Made by a program: the position numbers and the translations under genes
The notes under the pieces: model-generated
What the model saw: the letters and a program-made list of their open reading frames with translations, nothing else
What the model was told of the DNA's origin: nothing
Databases searched by the model: none
Origin: Sphingomonas sp. Root720
GTDB lineage: Bacteria > Pseudomonadota > Alphaproteobacteria > Sphingomonadales > Sphingomonadaceae
NCBI RefSeq assembly: GCF_001428605.1
Contig: NZ_LMID01000001.1
Location: 1,123,372 to 1,187,371 of the forward strand
Direction: 5' to 3'
Length of the DNA stretch: 64,000 bases
In this document: positions 25,842 through 35,317 of the stretch, piece by piece
Position numbering within the stretch: position 1 is the first letter of the stretch
Layout of the letters: every line of letters begins with the position of its first letter

Positions 25842-28274
25842 TCAGGCTTGAGGGGTCGGGAATTCGGGGAGGAGCTCGGCGGCCCAATCGAGGCCGGCAT
25901 CGCGCAGGAACCGGTCGGCAAACTCGGCCGCGCCATGGTCGCTGAGCAGCGTGTCGATGCGGGCCTGGGTGGCAGCGTCGGACGATCCTGCGAACGCAAG
26001 CGCGATCGGTCCAAGGTCGAGCTCGAACAGCCGGTTGCCGCGCATCGACTGGAGGTAATAGTGACGCTTGGGCGTCGCCCGGCTGATCAGCTCGATCTGG
26101 GCATAGTTGAGCCCGAACCGCGCATAGGCTTCGCGACCCTGCGGTTCGACCGCGCGATCATTGGGCAAAAAGATGCGCTGCGGGCAGCTCTCGATGATGG
26201 CGGGGGCGATGCTGCTCGCGGCGATGTCGGCAAGGCTCTGGGTCGCGAAGACGACCGCGACATTCTTCTTGCGGAGCACCTTCAGCCATTCGCGGATGCG
26301 CGCGGCGAAGAGTGGATGGTCGAGGAAGATCCAGGCCTCGTCGAGGATCAGCAGCGTCGGCCGGCCGGTGAAGCGCTCCTCCAATCGATGGAACAGATAA
26401 GTGAGCACCGGGGCGATCACGCCCGCCTGTCCCATCAACGCTTCGGTCTCGAAGCATTGGAGATCGGAGAAGGCAAGTCCCTGTTCGGCCGCGTCCAGAA
26501 GCCGGCCGTAGGGACCGTCGAGCGTGTAAGCGCCGAGCGCTGTGCGTAGCGCGTTCGATTGGAGCAGCAACGTCAGCCCGGTCAGCGTGCGCTCTTCAAC
26601 CGGCGCCGACGCAAGGCTTGTCAGGGCGGACCAGACCGCATCCTTGACGTCGGGGGTAACCATGACCTTTTCGTGGGCGAGCAGTGCCGCGATCCATTCG
26701 GCAGCCCAGCTTCGCTCGGTCGCATCGTCGATGCGGCGCAAGGGCTGGAAGGCGAGCGTCTCGCCGGCATCGGCGCCGAGCCCGAGCGCATGATGTGCGC
26801 CGCCCATTGCCAGCACTGCGGCACGCGCGGAGAAGCCCTTGTCGAAGATGTAGAGCTGCGATTGCGGATAGCGGCGGAATTGCAGCGCGATCAGTGCCAG
26901 CAATACGGATTTGCCAGCACCGGTCGGGCCGACGACGAGCATATGGCCAACGTCGCCGACATGGGTCGACAGCCGGAACGGTGTCGCGCCGGTCGCGCTC
27001 GCATAGAGCAGCGGCGGCCCGTCGAGATGGGCGTTGCGAGCCGGCCCCGCCCATACCGACGACAGCGGCATCAGATGGGCGAGGTTGAGCGTGTGGACCA
27101 GCGGTTGCCGGACATTGGCGTAGGTTTGCCCCGGCAAGGATGACAGCCACGCCTCGACGGCGTTCACGCCCTCGCGAATGGTGGTGAAGCCGAGCCCGTT
27201 GACGATGCGCTCGACCTGCCGGACCTTGTCTTCAACCGCTGCGCGATCGGCATCGCTGACGGTGATTGTCGTGGTCAGGTAGCCGAAGGCGACATGATCC
27301 TGGCCAAGCGCCTGAAGCGCGAGATCAGCATCCACGACCTTGTTGTCGGCGTCGCTGTCGAGCAGCTGGGCGGGCTGATTATACATGACCTCGCGCAGCA
27401 ATGCCGAGATCGACTTGCGCTTGTTGAACCATTGCCGGCGGAGCCTGGTCAGCGCCTTGGCCGCATCGGTCTTGTCGAGCGCGATGAAGCGCGTCGTCCA
27501 GCGATAGGCGAAATGCTGGTGGTTGAGCGCGTCGAGGATACCCGGCCGGCTCAAGCTCGGGAAGCCGCGCACGGTGAGGGTGCGGATATGCTGCTCGCCG
27601 AGCATCGGCTCGAGGCCGCCGATCAGCGGCGTGTCGGCGAGCAGCGTGTCGAGATAGATCGGGGTCGCCGGCACCGCGATCAGATGGCGGCGCTCCGATA
27701 TGCAGCCGTGGAGATGTTCGAGGGTCTCGGCATCGTCGAGCGCGCGGATCTCGGGCATGAAGCCCGACAGCAGATCGAGCGCGCGATCGGTTTCGGCGAT
27801 GAAGCTGGCAAGCGCCGCGCGCCAGTCGCGGCCCTTGTCGGCATCGGGCCGATCGACGAGCGAACGGCCGGCCATGTCGGCGCTGTCCGCCGTCGGCAGC
27901 CAAACGAGGGTCAGATGGTAGCGGCTTTCAAAATGCGCGCCCGCATCCATGAAGGTCGCGCGGCGCTCGTGGTCAACAAGCCAGGACGCAGCATTGGGGA
28001 AGTCGCTGTCGGGATAGGCTGCCGCCTCGCGGCGCTCGGCCTCGAAGAACAATGCCCAACCTGTGCCGAAGCGCTTGAGCACATTGTTCGCGCGAGCGCA
28101 GGCCGACAGCAGCTCGGCTTCGGTGGCGGACTCGAGGTCGGGCCCGCGGAAACGCAAGGTGCGCTGGAAGCTGCCATCCTTATTGAGGATGACGCCTGGC
28201 GCGACCAGCGCGGCCCACGGCAAATGATCGGCGAGACGATCGGCGCGATGGCGATATTCAGCGAGGTTCAGCAC
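25842..28274 (-). CDS. trbE: Conjugal transfer ATPase TrbE (VirB4-like)
   Basis: An 810-residue VirB4-class AAA+ ATPase. Walker A is GPTGAGKSVLLAL at about residues 445-457 and Walker B is TLLILDEAWIFL near residue 640. A CagE/TrbE-type N-terminal domain covers the first 400 residues. It energises pilus assembly and substrate transport at the inner membrane. Start taken at the GTG at 28274 (MLNLAEYRHRADRLADHLPW), overlapping trbD by 7 bp; the upstream extension in the open frame is a shadow. Confidence 0.93.
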   Translation of the reverse strand: MLNLAEYRHRADRLADHLPWAALVAPGVILNKDGSFQRTLRFRGPDLESATEAELLSACARANNVLKRFGTGWALFFEAERREAAAYPDSDFPNAASWLVDHERRATFMDAGAHFESRYHLTLVWLPTADSADMAGRSLVDRPDADKGRDWRAALASFIAETDRALDLLSGFMPEIRALDDAETLEHLHGCISERRHLIAVPATPIYLDTLLADTPLIGGLEPMLGEQHIRTLTVRGFPSLSRPGILDALNHQHFAYRWTTRFIALDKTDAAKALTRLRRQWFNKRKSISALLREVMYNQPAQLLDSDADNKVVDADLALQALGQDHVAFGYLTTTITVSDADRAAVEDKVRQVERIVNGLGFTTIREGVNAVEAWLSSLPGQTYANVRQPLVHTLNLAHLMPLSSVWAGPARNAHLDGPPLLYASATGATPFRLSTHVGDVGHMLVVGPTGAGKSVLLALIALQFRRYPQSQLYIFDKGFSARAAVLAMGGAHHALGLGADAGETLAFQPLRRIDDATERSWAAEWIAALLAHEKVMVTPDVKDAVWSALTSLASAPVEERTLTGLTLLLQSNALRTALGAYTLDGPYGRLLDAAEQGLAFSDLQCFETEALMGQAGVIAPVLTYLFHRLEERFTGRPTLLILDEAWIFLDHPLFAARIREWLKVLRKKNVAVVFATQSLADIAASSIAPAIIESCPQRIFLPNDRAVEPQGREAYARFGLNYAQIELISRATPKRHYYLQSMRGNRLFELDLGPIALAFAGSSDAATQARIDTLLSDHGAAEFADRFLRDAGLDWAAELLPEFPTPQA

Positions 28275-28540
28275 GCGAAGAAACCCTTTTGGCGGAGGTG
28301 ACGGAGAAGGACGGGCGCGAAATCCGGATCGCGGCGCGCCGCGAAGACGGCGAGGCTGTGGCCGGCGGCCCAGATCAAAAGACCGGCCAGCCATTGCTGG
28401 AGACCGAGGCCGATCGCAGCCGCGATCGTACCGTTGACGATCGCGATGCCGCGCGGCGCGCCGCCGAGGAGGATCGGCGACCCGAGGCTGCCATGGATCG
28501 GTGCCTCGAACCCTTCGATATGGCCGCCAGTCTCGATCAC
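28268..28540 (-). CDS. trbD: Conjugal transfer protein TrbD (VirB3-like)
   Basis: A 90-residue protein. The N-terminus EGFEAPIHGSLGSPILLGGAP is the conserved VirB3/TrbD start, and two adjacent transmembrane segments follow (residues about 28-60). Inner-membrane partner of the VirB4-type ATPase encoded next. The GTG start at 28540 overlaps the trbC stop by four bases (GTGA). Confidence 0.9.
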   Translation of the reverse strand: MIETGGHIEGFEAPIHGSLGSPILLGGAPRGIAIVNGTIAAAIGLGLQQWLAGLLIWAAGHSLAVFAARRDPDFAPVLLRHLRQKGFFAC

Positions 28541-28872
28541 GAAATCAGCGCCCCACCGCCGAAGCTGAAGAAGCTCAGGAAGAAGCTCGAGGCCGCGAAC
28601 GCGATCGAGAGCCCGAAGATGATCTGAATGAGCCGACGGAAGCCGCCCGCGGTCTCGCCGAAGGCCAGCGTCAGGCCTGTGACGATGATGATGATCACCG
28701 CCATGATCTTGGCGACAGGCCCCTGGACCGAATCCAGCACCTGTTGCAGGGGCTGCTCCCACGGCATGCCTGTGCCGGCGGCCTGGGCGCGGGCGGCGAA
28801 CGAGATGATGACGCCAAATGCTGCGAGGATCAGGAATGCGTCATGGCGGTTCGGTGGACGATTAATGGACAT
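28537..28872 (-). CDS. trbC: Conjugal transfer pilin TrbC (VirB2-like)
   Basis: A 111-residue pilin precursor. A long signal segment ends near ARAQAAG and is followed by two hydrophobic helices (VAKIMAVIIIIVTGLTLAF and GLSIAFAASSFFLSFF), giving the cyclic or hairpin pilin of VirB2 type. ATG 28872 has GGAG 7 nt upstream. The ATG at 28878 that overlaps the trbB stop (ATGA) is an alternative start adding two residues. Confidence 0.92.
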   Translation of the reverse strand: MSINRPPNRHDAFLILAAFGVIISFAARAQAAGTGMPWEQPLQQVLDSVQGPVAKIMAVIIIIVTGLTLAFGETAGGFRRLIQIIFGLSIAFAASSFFLSFFSFGGGALIS

Positions 28873-28874
28873 GG

Positions 28875-29876
28875 TCATGCTCCTTGGTTTTCGGGGGCTG
28901 GGGTGATGTCGATGAGGCCGTAGCCGCCGTCCGGATCGACACCCGCGACGCGGATGATGCTGTCGACCCGACGGGCGAGGCCGCGACCGGAGATGAAGAC
29001 GATGATGTCGATCGCGTCGGCGATCAGATGCCGGGGCACAGTGACCACGGCTTCCTGGATCAGTTGCTCGATCCGGTAGAGCGCCGAGACCGCGCTGTTG
29101 GCGTGGACCGTGGCGATGCCGCCGGGATGACCGGTATTCCAGGCTTTGAGCATATCGAGCGCTTCGCGTCCGCGGACCTCACCGACGATGATCCGGTCGG
29201 GACGCAAGCGCAGAGTCGAGCGGACAAGGTCGGCCATGCTGACAATGCCCGGCCGAGTCCGAAGAGCGACCGTGTCGGGCGCGCGACCTTGAAGCTCGCG
29301 CGTGTCCTCGATGAGGATCACGCGCTCATCGAGATGCGCCATCTCGGCCAGTAGCGCGTTTGCGAGCGTCGTCTTGCCCGAGCTCGTCCCGCCGGCGACC
29401 ATGATATTGCGGCGATCGACCACCGCGAGGCTGAGGAGGCGCGCCGCTTCGGGCGCCATGATGCCGTCGGTCACATAGTCCATCAGCGTGTAAAGCCGCT
29501 CGGCGGGCTTGCGGATCGAGAAGCACGGCGCGGTCGCGACCGGCGGCAGCAGGCCTTCGAAGCGCTCCCCGGCGCGGCCCTCGGCATGGGGCGGTAGTTC
29601 CGCCGAGACGATTGGGGCGTCGCCATGAACCTCAGCGCGAGCGTGGCTCGCGACCAGGCGGATGATGCGTTCGACCTGCGCGGGCTCCATGCGGACGCCG
29701 GTGTCGCTGCGCCCCTGCCCCAATCTATCGAGGCGCAAGGCGCCGTCGGGATTGACCATGATCTCGATGACGAGAGGATCCGCCATGGCTTCGGCGATTG
29801 CCGAGCCCATCGCGGTGCGCAGCATCGCGCGGCGCCGCCCCTCAGATCTATTGGCGTCGGAGAGTGTGCCGATCAT
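28875..29876 (-). CDS. trbB: Conjugal transfer ATPase TrbB (VirB11-like)
   Basis: A 333-residue traffic ATPase. Walker A is [14 protein letters not shown] at about residue 158, the Asp box is [10 protein letters not shown], and Walker B with the His box is [12 protein letters not shown] ... [12 protein letters not shown], all in the expected VirB11 order. It forms a hexameric ring at the base of the secretion channel. Start overlaps the RHH gene stop by four bases. Confidence 0.94.
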   Translation of the reverse strand: MIGTLSDANRSEGRRRAMLRTAMGSAIAEAMADPLVIEIMVNPDGALRLDRLGQGRSDTGVRMEPAQVERIIRLVASHARAEVHGDAPIVSAELPPHAEGRAGERFEGLLPPVATAPCFSIRKPAERLYTLMDYVTDGIMAPEAARLLSLAVVDRRNIMVAGGTSSGKTTLANALLAEMAHLDERVILIEDTRELQGRAPDTVALRTRPGIVSMADLVRSTLRLRPDRIIVGEVRGREALDMLKAWNTGHPGGIATVHANSAVSALYRIEQLIQEAVVTVPRHLIADAIDIIVFISGRGLARRVDSIIRVAGVDPDGGYGLIDITPAPENQGA

Positions 29877-30280
29877 CGGCCCTGCTCCGGATCGCTGCCG
29901 ATCGTCCGGCGTCCGGCGCCGATCTGACGACCGACCTGTTCGACAAAAGCTTCGAAGCGCTGCCGCGCTATCGCGCGACCCGCCTGGTCATTCTCAGCAA
30001 GCGGCGCGTGGATCGCGAGTTCGTAGCGGACGAACAGCGCGAGGGTTTCGAGCAGGATGTGTCCGTCGCGTTCGATGCGGCCGAGCGCGGTCGTCATCCG
30101 GTCGAGGCGCAGGCCGAAGCGCTGGTCAATCTCGTTGGTCGCACGGCGATCGAGCCAGGCTGTGACAGCGTCGGTAAGGATCGCCGACTTGGACGTGCCC
30201 GGCTTTGAAGCCAGCGCCTCGAGCCGTTCGCTGACCGGCTTTGTCAGGAAGAGCTGATAGCGGATCTTCTCGATGGCCAT
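29873..30280 (-). CDS. Ribbon-helix-helix (CopG-like) protein upstream of trbB
   Basis: A 135-residue protein. The N-terminal 45 residues (IRYQLFLTKPVSERLEALAS ... TSKSAILTDAVTAWLDRR) fit a ribbon-helix-helix DNA-binding domain; the remainder is helical. Genes of this type routinely sit between traG and trbB in alphaproteobacterial elements and are annotated as CopG-family regulators, possibly acting on the transfer operon or at oriT. ATG 30280 chosen; an upstream TTG adds two residues. Overlaps the traG stop region. Confidence 0.8.
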   Translation of the reverse strand: MAIEKIRYQLFLTKPVSERLEALASKPGTSKSAILTDAVTAWLDRRATNEIDQRFGLRLDRMTTALGRIERDGHILLETLALFVRYELAIHAPLAENDQAGRAIARQRFEAFVEQVGRQIGAGRRTIGSDPEQGR

Positions 30281-30282
30281 GA

Positions 30283-32313
30283 TCAAAATCCCGGCAGCAT
30301 GTCTTGGGTGGGGCTTTGGCCGGCATCGACGCCGTAGGTGGTCCGAGCGATTGTCAGCGCGCGGGCCTGGTCCATCGCCCGCTTGTCGGTCGCGGGATCG
30401 GTATCGTCGTCGCCGAGCCCAAGGGGATCGATGGAGATCGGTTCGGGCGCGATTGGTTGATCGAGCTCGTGCCCAGGATGGCGGTTCTGCTCGAGTCCGC
30501 CGCCGGATGTGTCTTCGCTGTTTCCGTCATCGGCGATCGCAAGCCGGGCATCGGCTCCGCGGATGATGCCTGTCCAGTCGTCGGCACGCGGAGTCGGGCG
30601 ATCGGCGTAATCTGTGTCGGCGAGCACCGGGGGCGACAGCACACGGGTCGTGAAAGTGCGATCCTCGAAATAGCGCAGCTTCTGGGCGCGGATCGGCGGC
30701 GTGCCGGCAACGAGGACCAGTTCGTCGGTGGCGGGCAGCTGCATGACTTCGCCAGGCGTCAGCAGCGCGCGGGCGGTCTCCTGCCGGCTGACCATGACAT
30801 GGGCGAGCCAGGGTGCGAGCCGATGCCCGGCATAGTTGCGCATTGCGCGCTGTTCCGTGGCGGTGCCGAGCGCATCGGAGATCCGCTTCGCGGTGCGCTC
30901 ATCGTTCGACGCGAAAGCGATCCGGACATGGCAGTTGTCGAGGATCGCGTTGTGCTCGCCATAGGCCTTCTCGATCTGGTTGAGGCTCTGTGCGATCAGG
31001 AAAGCGCGCACGCCATAGCCGGCGAGGAAGGCGAGGCTCGTCTCGAAGAAGTCGAGGCGGCCGAGCGCCGGGAACTCGTCGAGCATCAGCAACAGCTTGT
31101 GGCGGCTCTGCCCGCTCTCGGCATGGAGATGCTCGGTCAGCCGGCGGCCGATCTGGTTGAGCACGAGCCGGATCAGAGGCTTGGTGCGGCTGATGTCCGA
31201 CGGCGGCACGACAAGATAGAGCGAAACCGGGGATTTGCCCTCGACGAGATCCGTGATGCGCCAGTCGCACCGCGACGTGACCGCGGCGACGGTCGGGTCG
31301 CGATAAAGGCCGAGGAACGACATAGCGGTCGAAAGCACGCCCGAACGCTCATTCTCGGACTTGTTGAGCAGTTCGCGGGCGGCCGAGGCGACCACCGGAT
31401 GGACGATCGGCGCCTCTTCGGTGCCGAGATGATTGGTCGACATCATTCGCGTGAGCGTCGTGACGAACGGGCGCTGCGGGTCGGAGAGGAAGGTCGCGAC
31501 ACGGGCGAGCGTCTTTTCTTCCTCAGCGTAAAGAACATGGAGGATCGCGCCGACGAGCAGCGAATGGCTCGTCTTCTCCCAGTGATTGCGGCGTTCGAGA
31601 GCGCCTTCTGGGTCGACGAGAATATCGGCGATGTTCTGGACATCGCGGACTTCGAAATCGCCGCGGCGGACTTCGAGCAGCGGATTGTAGCGCGCGGAGC
31701 GGGCGTCGGTCGGATTGAACAGCAGGCAATGCGAAAAGCGCGCGCGCCAGCCGGCGGTCAGCTGCCAGTTCTCGCCCTTTATATCGTGGACGACGGTCGA
31801 GCCGATCCAGCCGAGGAGGGTCGGGACGACGAGGCCAACGCCCTTGCCCGAACGGGTCGGGGCAAAGGCCATGACATGCTCTGGGCCATCATGCCGGAGA
31901 TAATGATGCTCTTCGCGACCGAGGAAGACACCGGCCTCTCCGAGCAATCCGGCCGCGCGGATGTCGGTGGAATTGGCCCAGCGTGCCGAACCGTAGGTCG
32001 TCACGTTCTGCCGTTGGCGGGCACGCCAGAGCGAACCGAATATCGCCGCGCCGCATCCGACGAGGCCGCTCGCCGCCGCGATCGCGCCGGCTTCGTCGAA
32101 GACGCGCGGTGCATAGGCTTCGAAGTGAAACCACCAGGCGAACAGTGCCCAGGGACGATAGATCGGTCGCCCGAACATTTCGAACCATGGGCTGCCAAGC
32201 TGCGGCTGATATGCGAGCGCGGCCGCGGCCCACTGCGTGGCGATCCAGACACCGGCGATCACGATGGCGAAGACGATCAGGATCTGGCCGATAAGCAGCT
32301 TGGTCGGTGTCAT
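30283..32313 (-). CDS. traG: Type IV coupling protein TraG (VirD4-like)
   Basis: A 676-residue coupling protein with two N-terminal transmembrane segments (about 9-35 and 75-100), Walker A APTRSGKGVG near residue 150 and Walker B LLLMLDEFPALG near residue 405. TraG/VirD4 ATPases deliver the relaxosome to the mating channel. It is the first gene of the leftward transfer operon and has an acidic C-terminal tail. Its upstream 260 bp holds the probable operon promoter and a stem-loop at 32423-32463. Confidence 0.94.
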   Translation of the reverse strand: MTPTKLLIGQILIVFAIVIAGVWIATQWAAAALAYQPQLGSPWFEMFGRPIYRPWALFAWWFHFEAYAPRVFDEAGAIAAASGLVGCGAAIFGSLWRARQRQNVTTYGSARWANSTDIRAAGLLGEAGVFLGREEHHYLRHDGPEHVMAFAPTRSGKGVGLVVPTLLGWIGSTVVHDIKGENWQLTAGWRARFSHCLLFNPTDARSARYNPLLEVRRGDFEVRDVQNIADILVDPEGALERRNHWEKTSHSLLVGAILHVLYAEEEKTLARVATFLSDPQRPFVTTLTRMMSTNHLGTEEAPIVHPVVASAARELLNKSENERSGVLSTAMSFLGLYRDPTVAAVTSRCDWRITDLVEGKSPVSLYLVVPPSDISRTKPLIRLVLNQIGRRLTEHLHAESGQSRHKLLLMLDEFPALGRLDFFETSLAFLAGYGVRAFLIAQSLNQIEKAYGEHNAILDNCHVRIAFASNDERTAKRISDALGTATEQRAMRNYAGHRLAPWLAHVMVSRQETARALLTPGEVMQLPATDELVLVAGTPPIRAQKLRYFEDRTFTTRVLSPPVLADTDYADRPTPRADDWTGIIRGADARLAIADDGNSEDTSGGGLEQNRHPGHELDQPIAPEPISIDPLGLGDDDTDPATDKRAMDQARALTIARTTYGVDAGQSPTQDMLPGF

Positions 32314-32422
32314 CGCGGGCTCCCGCCCGCCAAGAGAATCACGTCTCGCGGGCTCAGCCGCTAATGTTGATGAAGCCGCGCCGCCCGATCAGAGCATGTC
32401 TGGTGCCGTCACGTACCGATCG

Positions 32423-32463
32423 GGTGAATCTGGGATCCGCAACCGCGTCCCGGGCAATTCACC
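32423..32463. promoter_or_regulatory. Stem-loop upstream of traG
   Basis: GGTGAAT and ATTCACC form 7-bp perfect arms at the outer ends, with an inner GGGA/TCCC pairing. The element lies in the 261-bp space between divergent traG and the Mrr-like gene and could be a regulatory site for the transfer operon. No gene is seen in this space. Confidence 0.35.
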
Positions 32464-32574
32464 AGGGGATATCATTGCTGGGCAAATCGCCGAACCACCG
32501 TCCGACACCAGCCTCGGCCAATCGTTCGGCTTCGGCTATGCTATGCCCGAAGATCCATGCGATGAGCGAACATC

Positions 32575-33237
32575 ATGAAAAGACCCTCGACTCGCAACAA
32601 GGGCGACGCGTTCGAACAGCGGGTTGCCGAGATTCTGCTGCGGGAGATCAAGGCCGGCGCGATGGGCCTAATTCCGCCCTCCGCGGAGCTGCGGACCGCG
32701 CCCCGCTACCATTCCAACGATCGCGGCGGCCCTATTCAGTTCGACCTTTCGATCGAACTCCGCCTCGATCCAGCCCTCGCCCCTTCGCTCACGATCATCA
32801 TCGAGTGCAAGGATTATGCGGGCTCGATCGACGTTGGTGAACTGGAGGAGTTCAAGGCCAAGCTGGATCAATGTTTCGGCAAGAACGTGAAGGCGATGTT
32901 CGTGACCACCGCAGTCTTGCAGCAGGGCGCGTTAAACTATGCCCGCGCTCAAGGCATCTGCGTGGTACGCATTATCGAAAATGGCGAGATGGAAATCATG
33001 ATGGCGTGCATGGTCGACGGCAGCAAGGCGGCGTTCCGGGAGGCAGCCGATCAGATGGCCGAAGACAAGGCCTGGGAGGCCCAGGAGGCGCTCCTCGACT
33101 ATGATTTTCCCGCGCTCGACAGCACTTTTGGCCTGTTCGATACATTCGCCATCGATGGCGAGCATCAGTTCGCCAGGGCCGGCGACCTGTTGTACCACCT
33201 TGGCAAACCGGTCGTCGCGCAGCCTCGTCCTACCTGA
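32575..33237 (+). CDS. Mrr-like restriction endonuclease
   Basis: A 220-residue protein with a type IV (Mrr/PD-(D/E)XK) nuclease core. Helical NKGDAFEQRVAEILL precedes the Asp in IQFDLSIEL, then Glu-x-Lys in IIIECKDY. After that comes the characteristic ELEEFKAKLDQ helix and KAMFVTTAVLQQGALNYARAQGI, common to Mrr-cat proteins. Such enzymes cleave foreign or modified DNA. It stands alone between the transfer operon and the WYL operon, at the edge of the cargo segment. No separate DNA-recognition domain is obvious; the acidic C-terminus may replace it. Confidence 0.75.
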   Translation: MKRPSTRNKGDAFEQRVAEILLREIKAGAMGLIPPSAELRTAPRYHSNDRGGPIQFDLSIELRLDPALAPSLTIIIECKDYAGSIDVGELEEFKAKLDQCFGKNVKAMFVTTAVLQQGALNYARAQGICVVRIIENGEMEIMMACMVDGSKAAFREAADQMAEDKAWEAQEALLDYDFPALDSTFGLFDTFAIDGEHQFARAGDLLYHLGKPVVAQPRPT

Positions 33238-33340
33238 CAGAGTTGAATGACCGGGACTAGCGCGCGAAGCTGCCGGGCCTTGATTGCCTCCAGCCAGCAG
33301 GGACCGATCGATCGTTGCCGCACTACCAGCATCGATCAGA

Positions 33341-33868
33341 CTAACCTCCGCCATAGTCTGGAGGGACAATTCCGCCGTCACTGGCGATCGCGTATGACAT
33401 TCCCGCCATATCGAGCACAGTGAACGCGAACGATGCATTGGTTTTCAGCGCGCGACCGAGACGAAGATGTGCAGATAAACCTATATTTCCAGAAAGTTTC
33501 AACAGCACCGGTCGACTTATGGTGCGCACCTCCGTCACACCATTTGTCTCGTAATAAACCGCTTTTGGCCAAGGCGTCAGTCCACCCTCTCGCTCAATTT
33601 GGGTCGGCGAGATTACCGTCTCACCACGCTCGACCCAAGCGTGGATGAAAGGCGTCGTCGAGGCATCAGGTTTGGCTGCAAGTTCCTCCTCGGTAGCGCC
33701 GGCCAACACTCCGACGCAAAGTTCAGTGCCAGGGACATCGAGCACTAACGCGGCCGAACGGAAGAAGCACATCCCAAGCCCAGTATTGCCAACTAGATTG
33801 GCGACGGCGCCATTCAGATGGCGGAGATTTGGGCGATGTAGCCCAATTCTGCCTCCAGCGCGCGTCAT
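33341..33868 (-). CDS. Hypothetical protein, last gene of the WYL operon
   Basis: A 175-residue protein I do not recognise. It is predicted alpha/beta with a conserved-looking centre (PFIHAWVERGETVISPTQIE, then LTPWPKAVYYETNGV). It has no signal peptide or membrane helix. It starts only 3 bp after the ATPase-zincin stop, so it is part of that operon. Base composition is somewhat lower in GC than the surrounding genes. Being terminal and of unknown fold, it could be an effector, an immunity component or a substrate of the zincin domain. Confidence 0.7.
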   Translation of the reverse strand: MTRAGGRIGLHRPNLRHLNGAVANLVGNTGLGMCFFRSAALVLDVPGTELCVGVLAGATEEELAAKPDASTTPFIHAWVERGETVISPTQIEREGGLTPWPKAVYYETNGVTEVRTISRPVLLKLSGNIGLSAHLRLGRALKTNASFAFTVLDMAGMSYAIASDGGIVPPDYGGG

Positions 33869-33871
33869 TAG

Positions 33872-35317
33872 TCAGAGACCCAGGAGCCGGCGGAAGCTAA
33901 ATTTCTGCTCCGGAGAAGCAGTTACCGCAGCGGCTGCAGTTTTGCCGATGATGTCGGTAAGAGCATTTTCGAAACTCCGCGTCACGTCATCATAGCCGGT
34001 GCGCGCATGAACGAGCTCGTGCAACAAAGTCCCGGCGAAGCTTGATAGCGATGCGAGCTGATCTCGACGGATAACGATAGAATTGGTCTCGCCATCCCAC
34101 AGACCAGCGGCATCGCTACCGGTCGCAAAGTCGACGCGCATCGTGTTGCTGACTCGAACCGCCTGTACGCGGCTTGGAAGCCCGCCCACCAGATCGACAA
34201 TCGCCTTGGCCTGGCCGAACACGGCCCGTTCGCCGGACGCCAACGCGCCCGGCTCGACGAAGTCGAACACGAAGCTGTTATTCCATTCCGACTGATATTG
34301 GCCGAGATCGCGGATCGGCGCGCCCGACAGATCGGTCATGCCCGAGACTTCCTGCTGGATCGTATCCGGGATCGTGATGATGCGGATTCCGTCGCCACGG
34401 GCATGATCGACCGCTGACGAATTGCTCATCAGCTGGTCTGCGGTCACGAACAAATAGTCGCCGCTGACGCTCAGGATCCGCACCGCATGGATCGCGACCT
34501 CCTTCCACCGAACCTCGTCGCTCCCTTCCCCGGATTGCATCGCCTGGAGCTGGCGCGCCAGCTCCTCGGCGACATCGCTCGCGGTGGCGTTGAGCAGCAT
34601 CTGCTTGACGCGATCGGTATAGGCGGTGCGCCCGACGTTGGTCCGCTCGCGGTTGAGCGCCTTGCGCATCGGCTCGGTGAGCGCGGTGATATTGTAGGAG
34701 AAGGCGAAATTCTCCTCCTCGGCGACCAACAGGCCGGCAACATAGATCCGGGCCACCGCGCCCGGCTTGCGGCGCAGGATGTCACCGATCTTGGTGGTCT
34801 CGAGAAGATCCTCGTCGGAGAAGCGGAGGAAAAAGCCCTTGGCCTTGTCCATCTGCTCATCGCTCAACCCGCGCAACACGATCATCGTGCCGGTCATCGT
34901 CGGATCGGACGCCGGCTGCACCGCCGCGTGTAGGGTGACGACATCGGCGAAATCTCGCTTGGCGACCTGTGCGAGCGTAATCTCACCATGCGCCGAGCGT
35001 ATCTCGACCTGAACGCCGTTGCGATGAAGTGTCGCCATCGCATCCTTCAGACCGACGCCGAATTTGCCGATCACCTTGCCTGAATTCTGAAGCTTCTCGA
35101 TATTCTCGTTCTGTGTGAAATGCTCGTAGCGCAGCCCGCGACCGTAATCGCGGATGATCCAGCTGCCATCTTCAGCCTTGAACACCTCGATGTCACTGGT
35201 GTCGCTGAGCTGCTGCTCGTCGATCGCGTTGGCAATAAGCTCGCGAACCGCATGGGCGCTCTCCCACGCTTCGAGGATCTTCTCGATGTTGAGATCGAAC
35301 AGACGTGCTTCCGTCAT
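33872..35317 (-). CDS. GHKL (Hsp90-like) ATPase fused to an HExxH zincin
   Basis: A 481-residue two-part protein. The N-terminus has a GHKL ATP pocket: N box ELIANAIDE (26-34), G1 DYGRGL (57-62) and G2 GKFGVGL (84-90). A transducer-like middle follows. The C-terminus contains a zinc-metallopeptidase motif, HELVH at 433-437 (GTLLHELVHARTG), with Glu450 in SFENALTD as a plausible third ligand. The start overlaps the upstream DUF6035 stop by four bases. ATP binding may gate proteolysis, in the way ATPase switches gate effectors in defence systems. I do not know a named system with this fusion; function is inferred only from motifs. Confidence 0.8.
   Translation of the reverse strand: MTEARLFDLNIEKILEAWESAHAVRELIANAIDEQQLSDTSDIEVFKAEDGSWIIRDYGRGLRYEHFTQNENIEKLQNSGKVIGKFGVGLKDAMATLHRNGVQVEIRSAHGEITLAQVAKRDFADVVTLHAAVQPASDPTMTGTMIVLRGLSDEQMDKAKGFFLRFSDEDLLETTKIGDILRRKPGAVARIYVAGLLVAEEENFAFSYNITALTEPMRKALNRERTNVGRTAYTDRVKQMLLNATASDVAEELARQLQAMQSGEGSDEVRWKEVAIHAVRILSVSGDYLFVTADQLMSNSSAVDHARGDGIRIITIPDTIQQEVSGMTDLSGAPIRDLGQYQSEWNNSFVFDFVEPGALASGERAVFGQAKAIVDLVGGLPSRVQAVRVSNTMRVDFATGSDAAGLWDGETNSIVIRRDQLASLSSFAGTLLHELVHARTGYDDVTRSFENALTDIIGKTAAAAVTASPEQKFSFRRLLGL

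Noticed and set aside
30304-32364. 686-codon + strand frame opposite traG
   Set aside because: TraG on the minus strand has both Walker motifs and an operon context; the + frame has Glu/Arg-rich composition and no domain.
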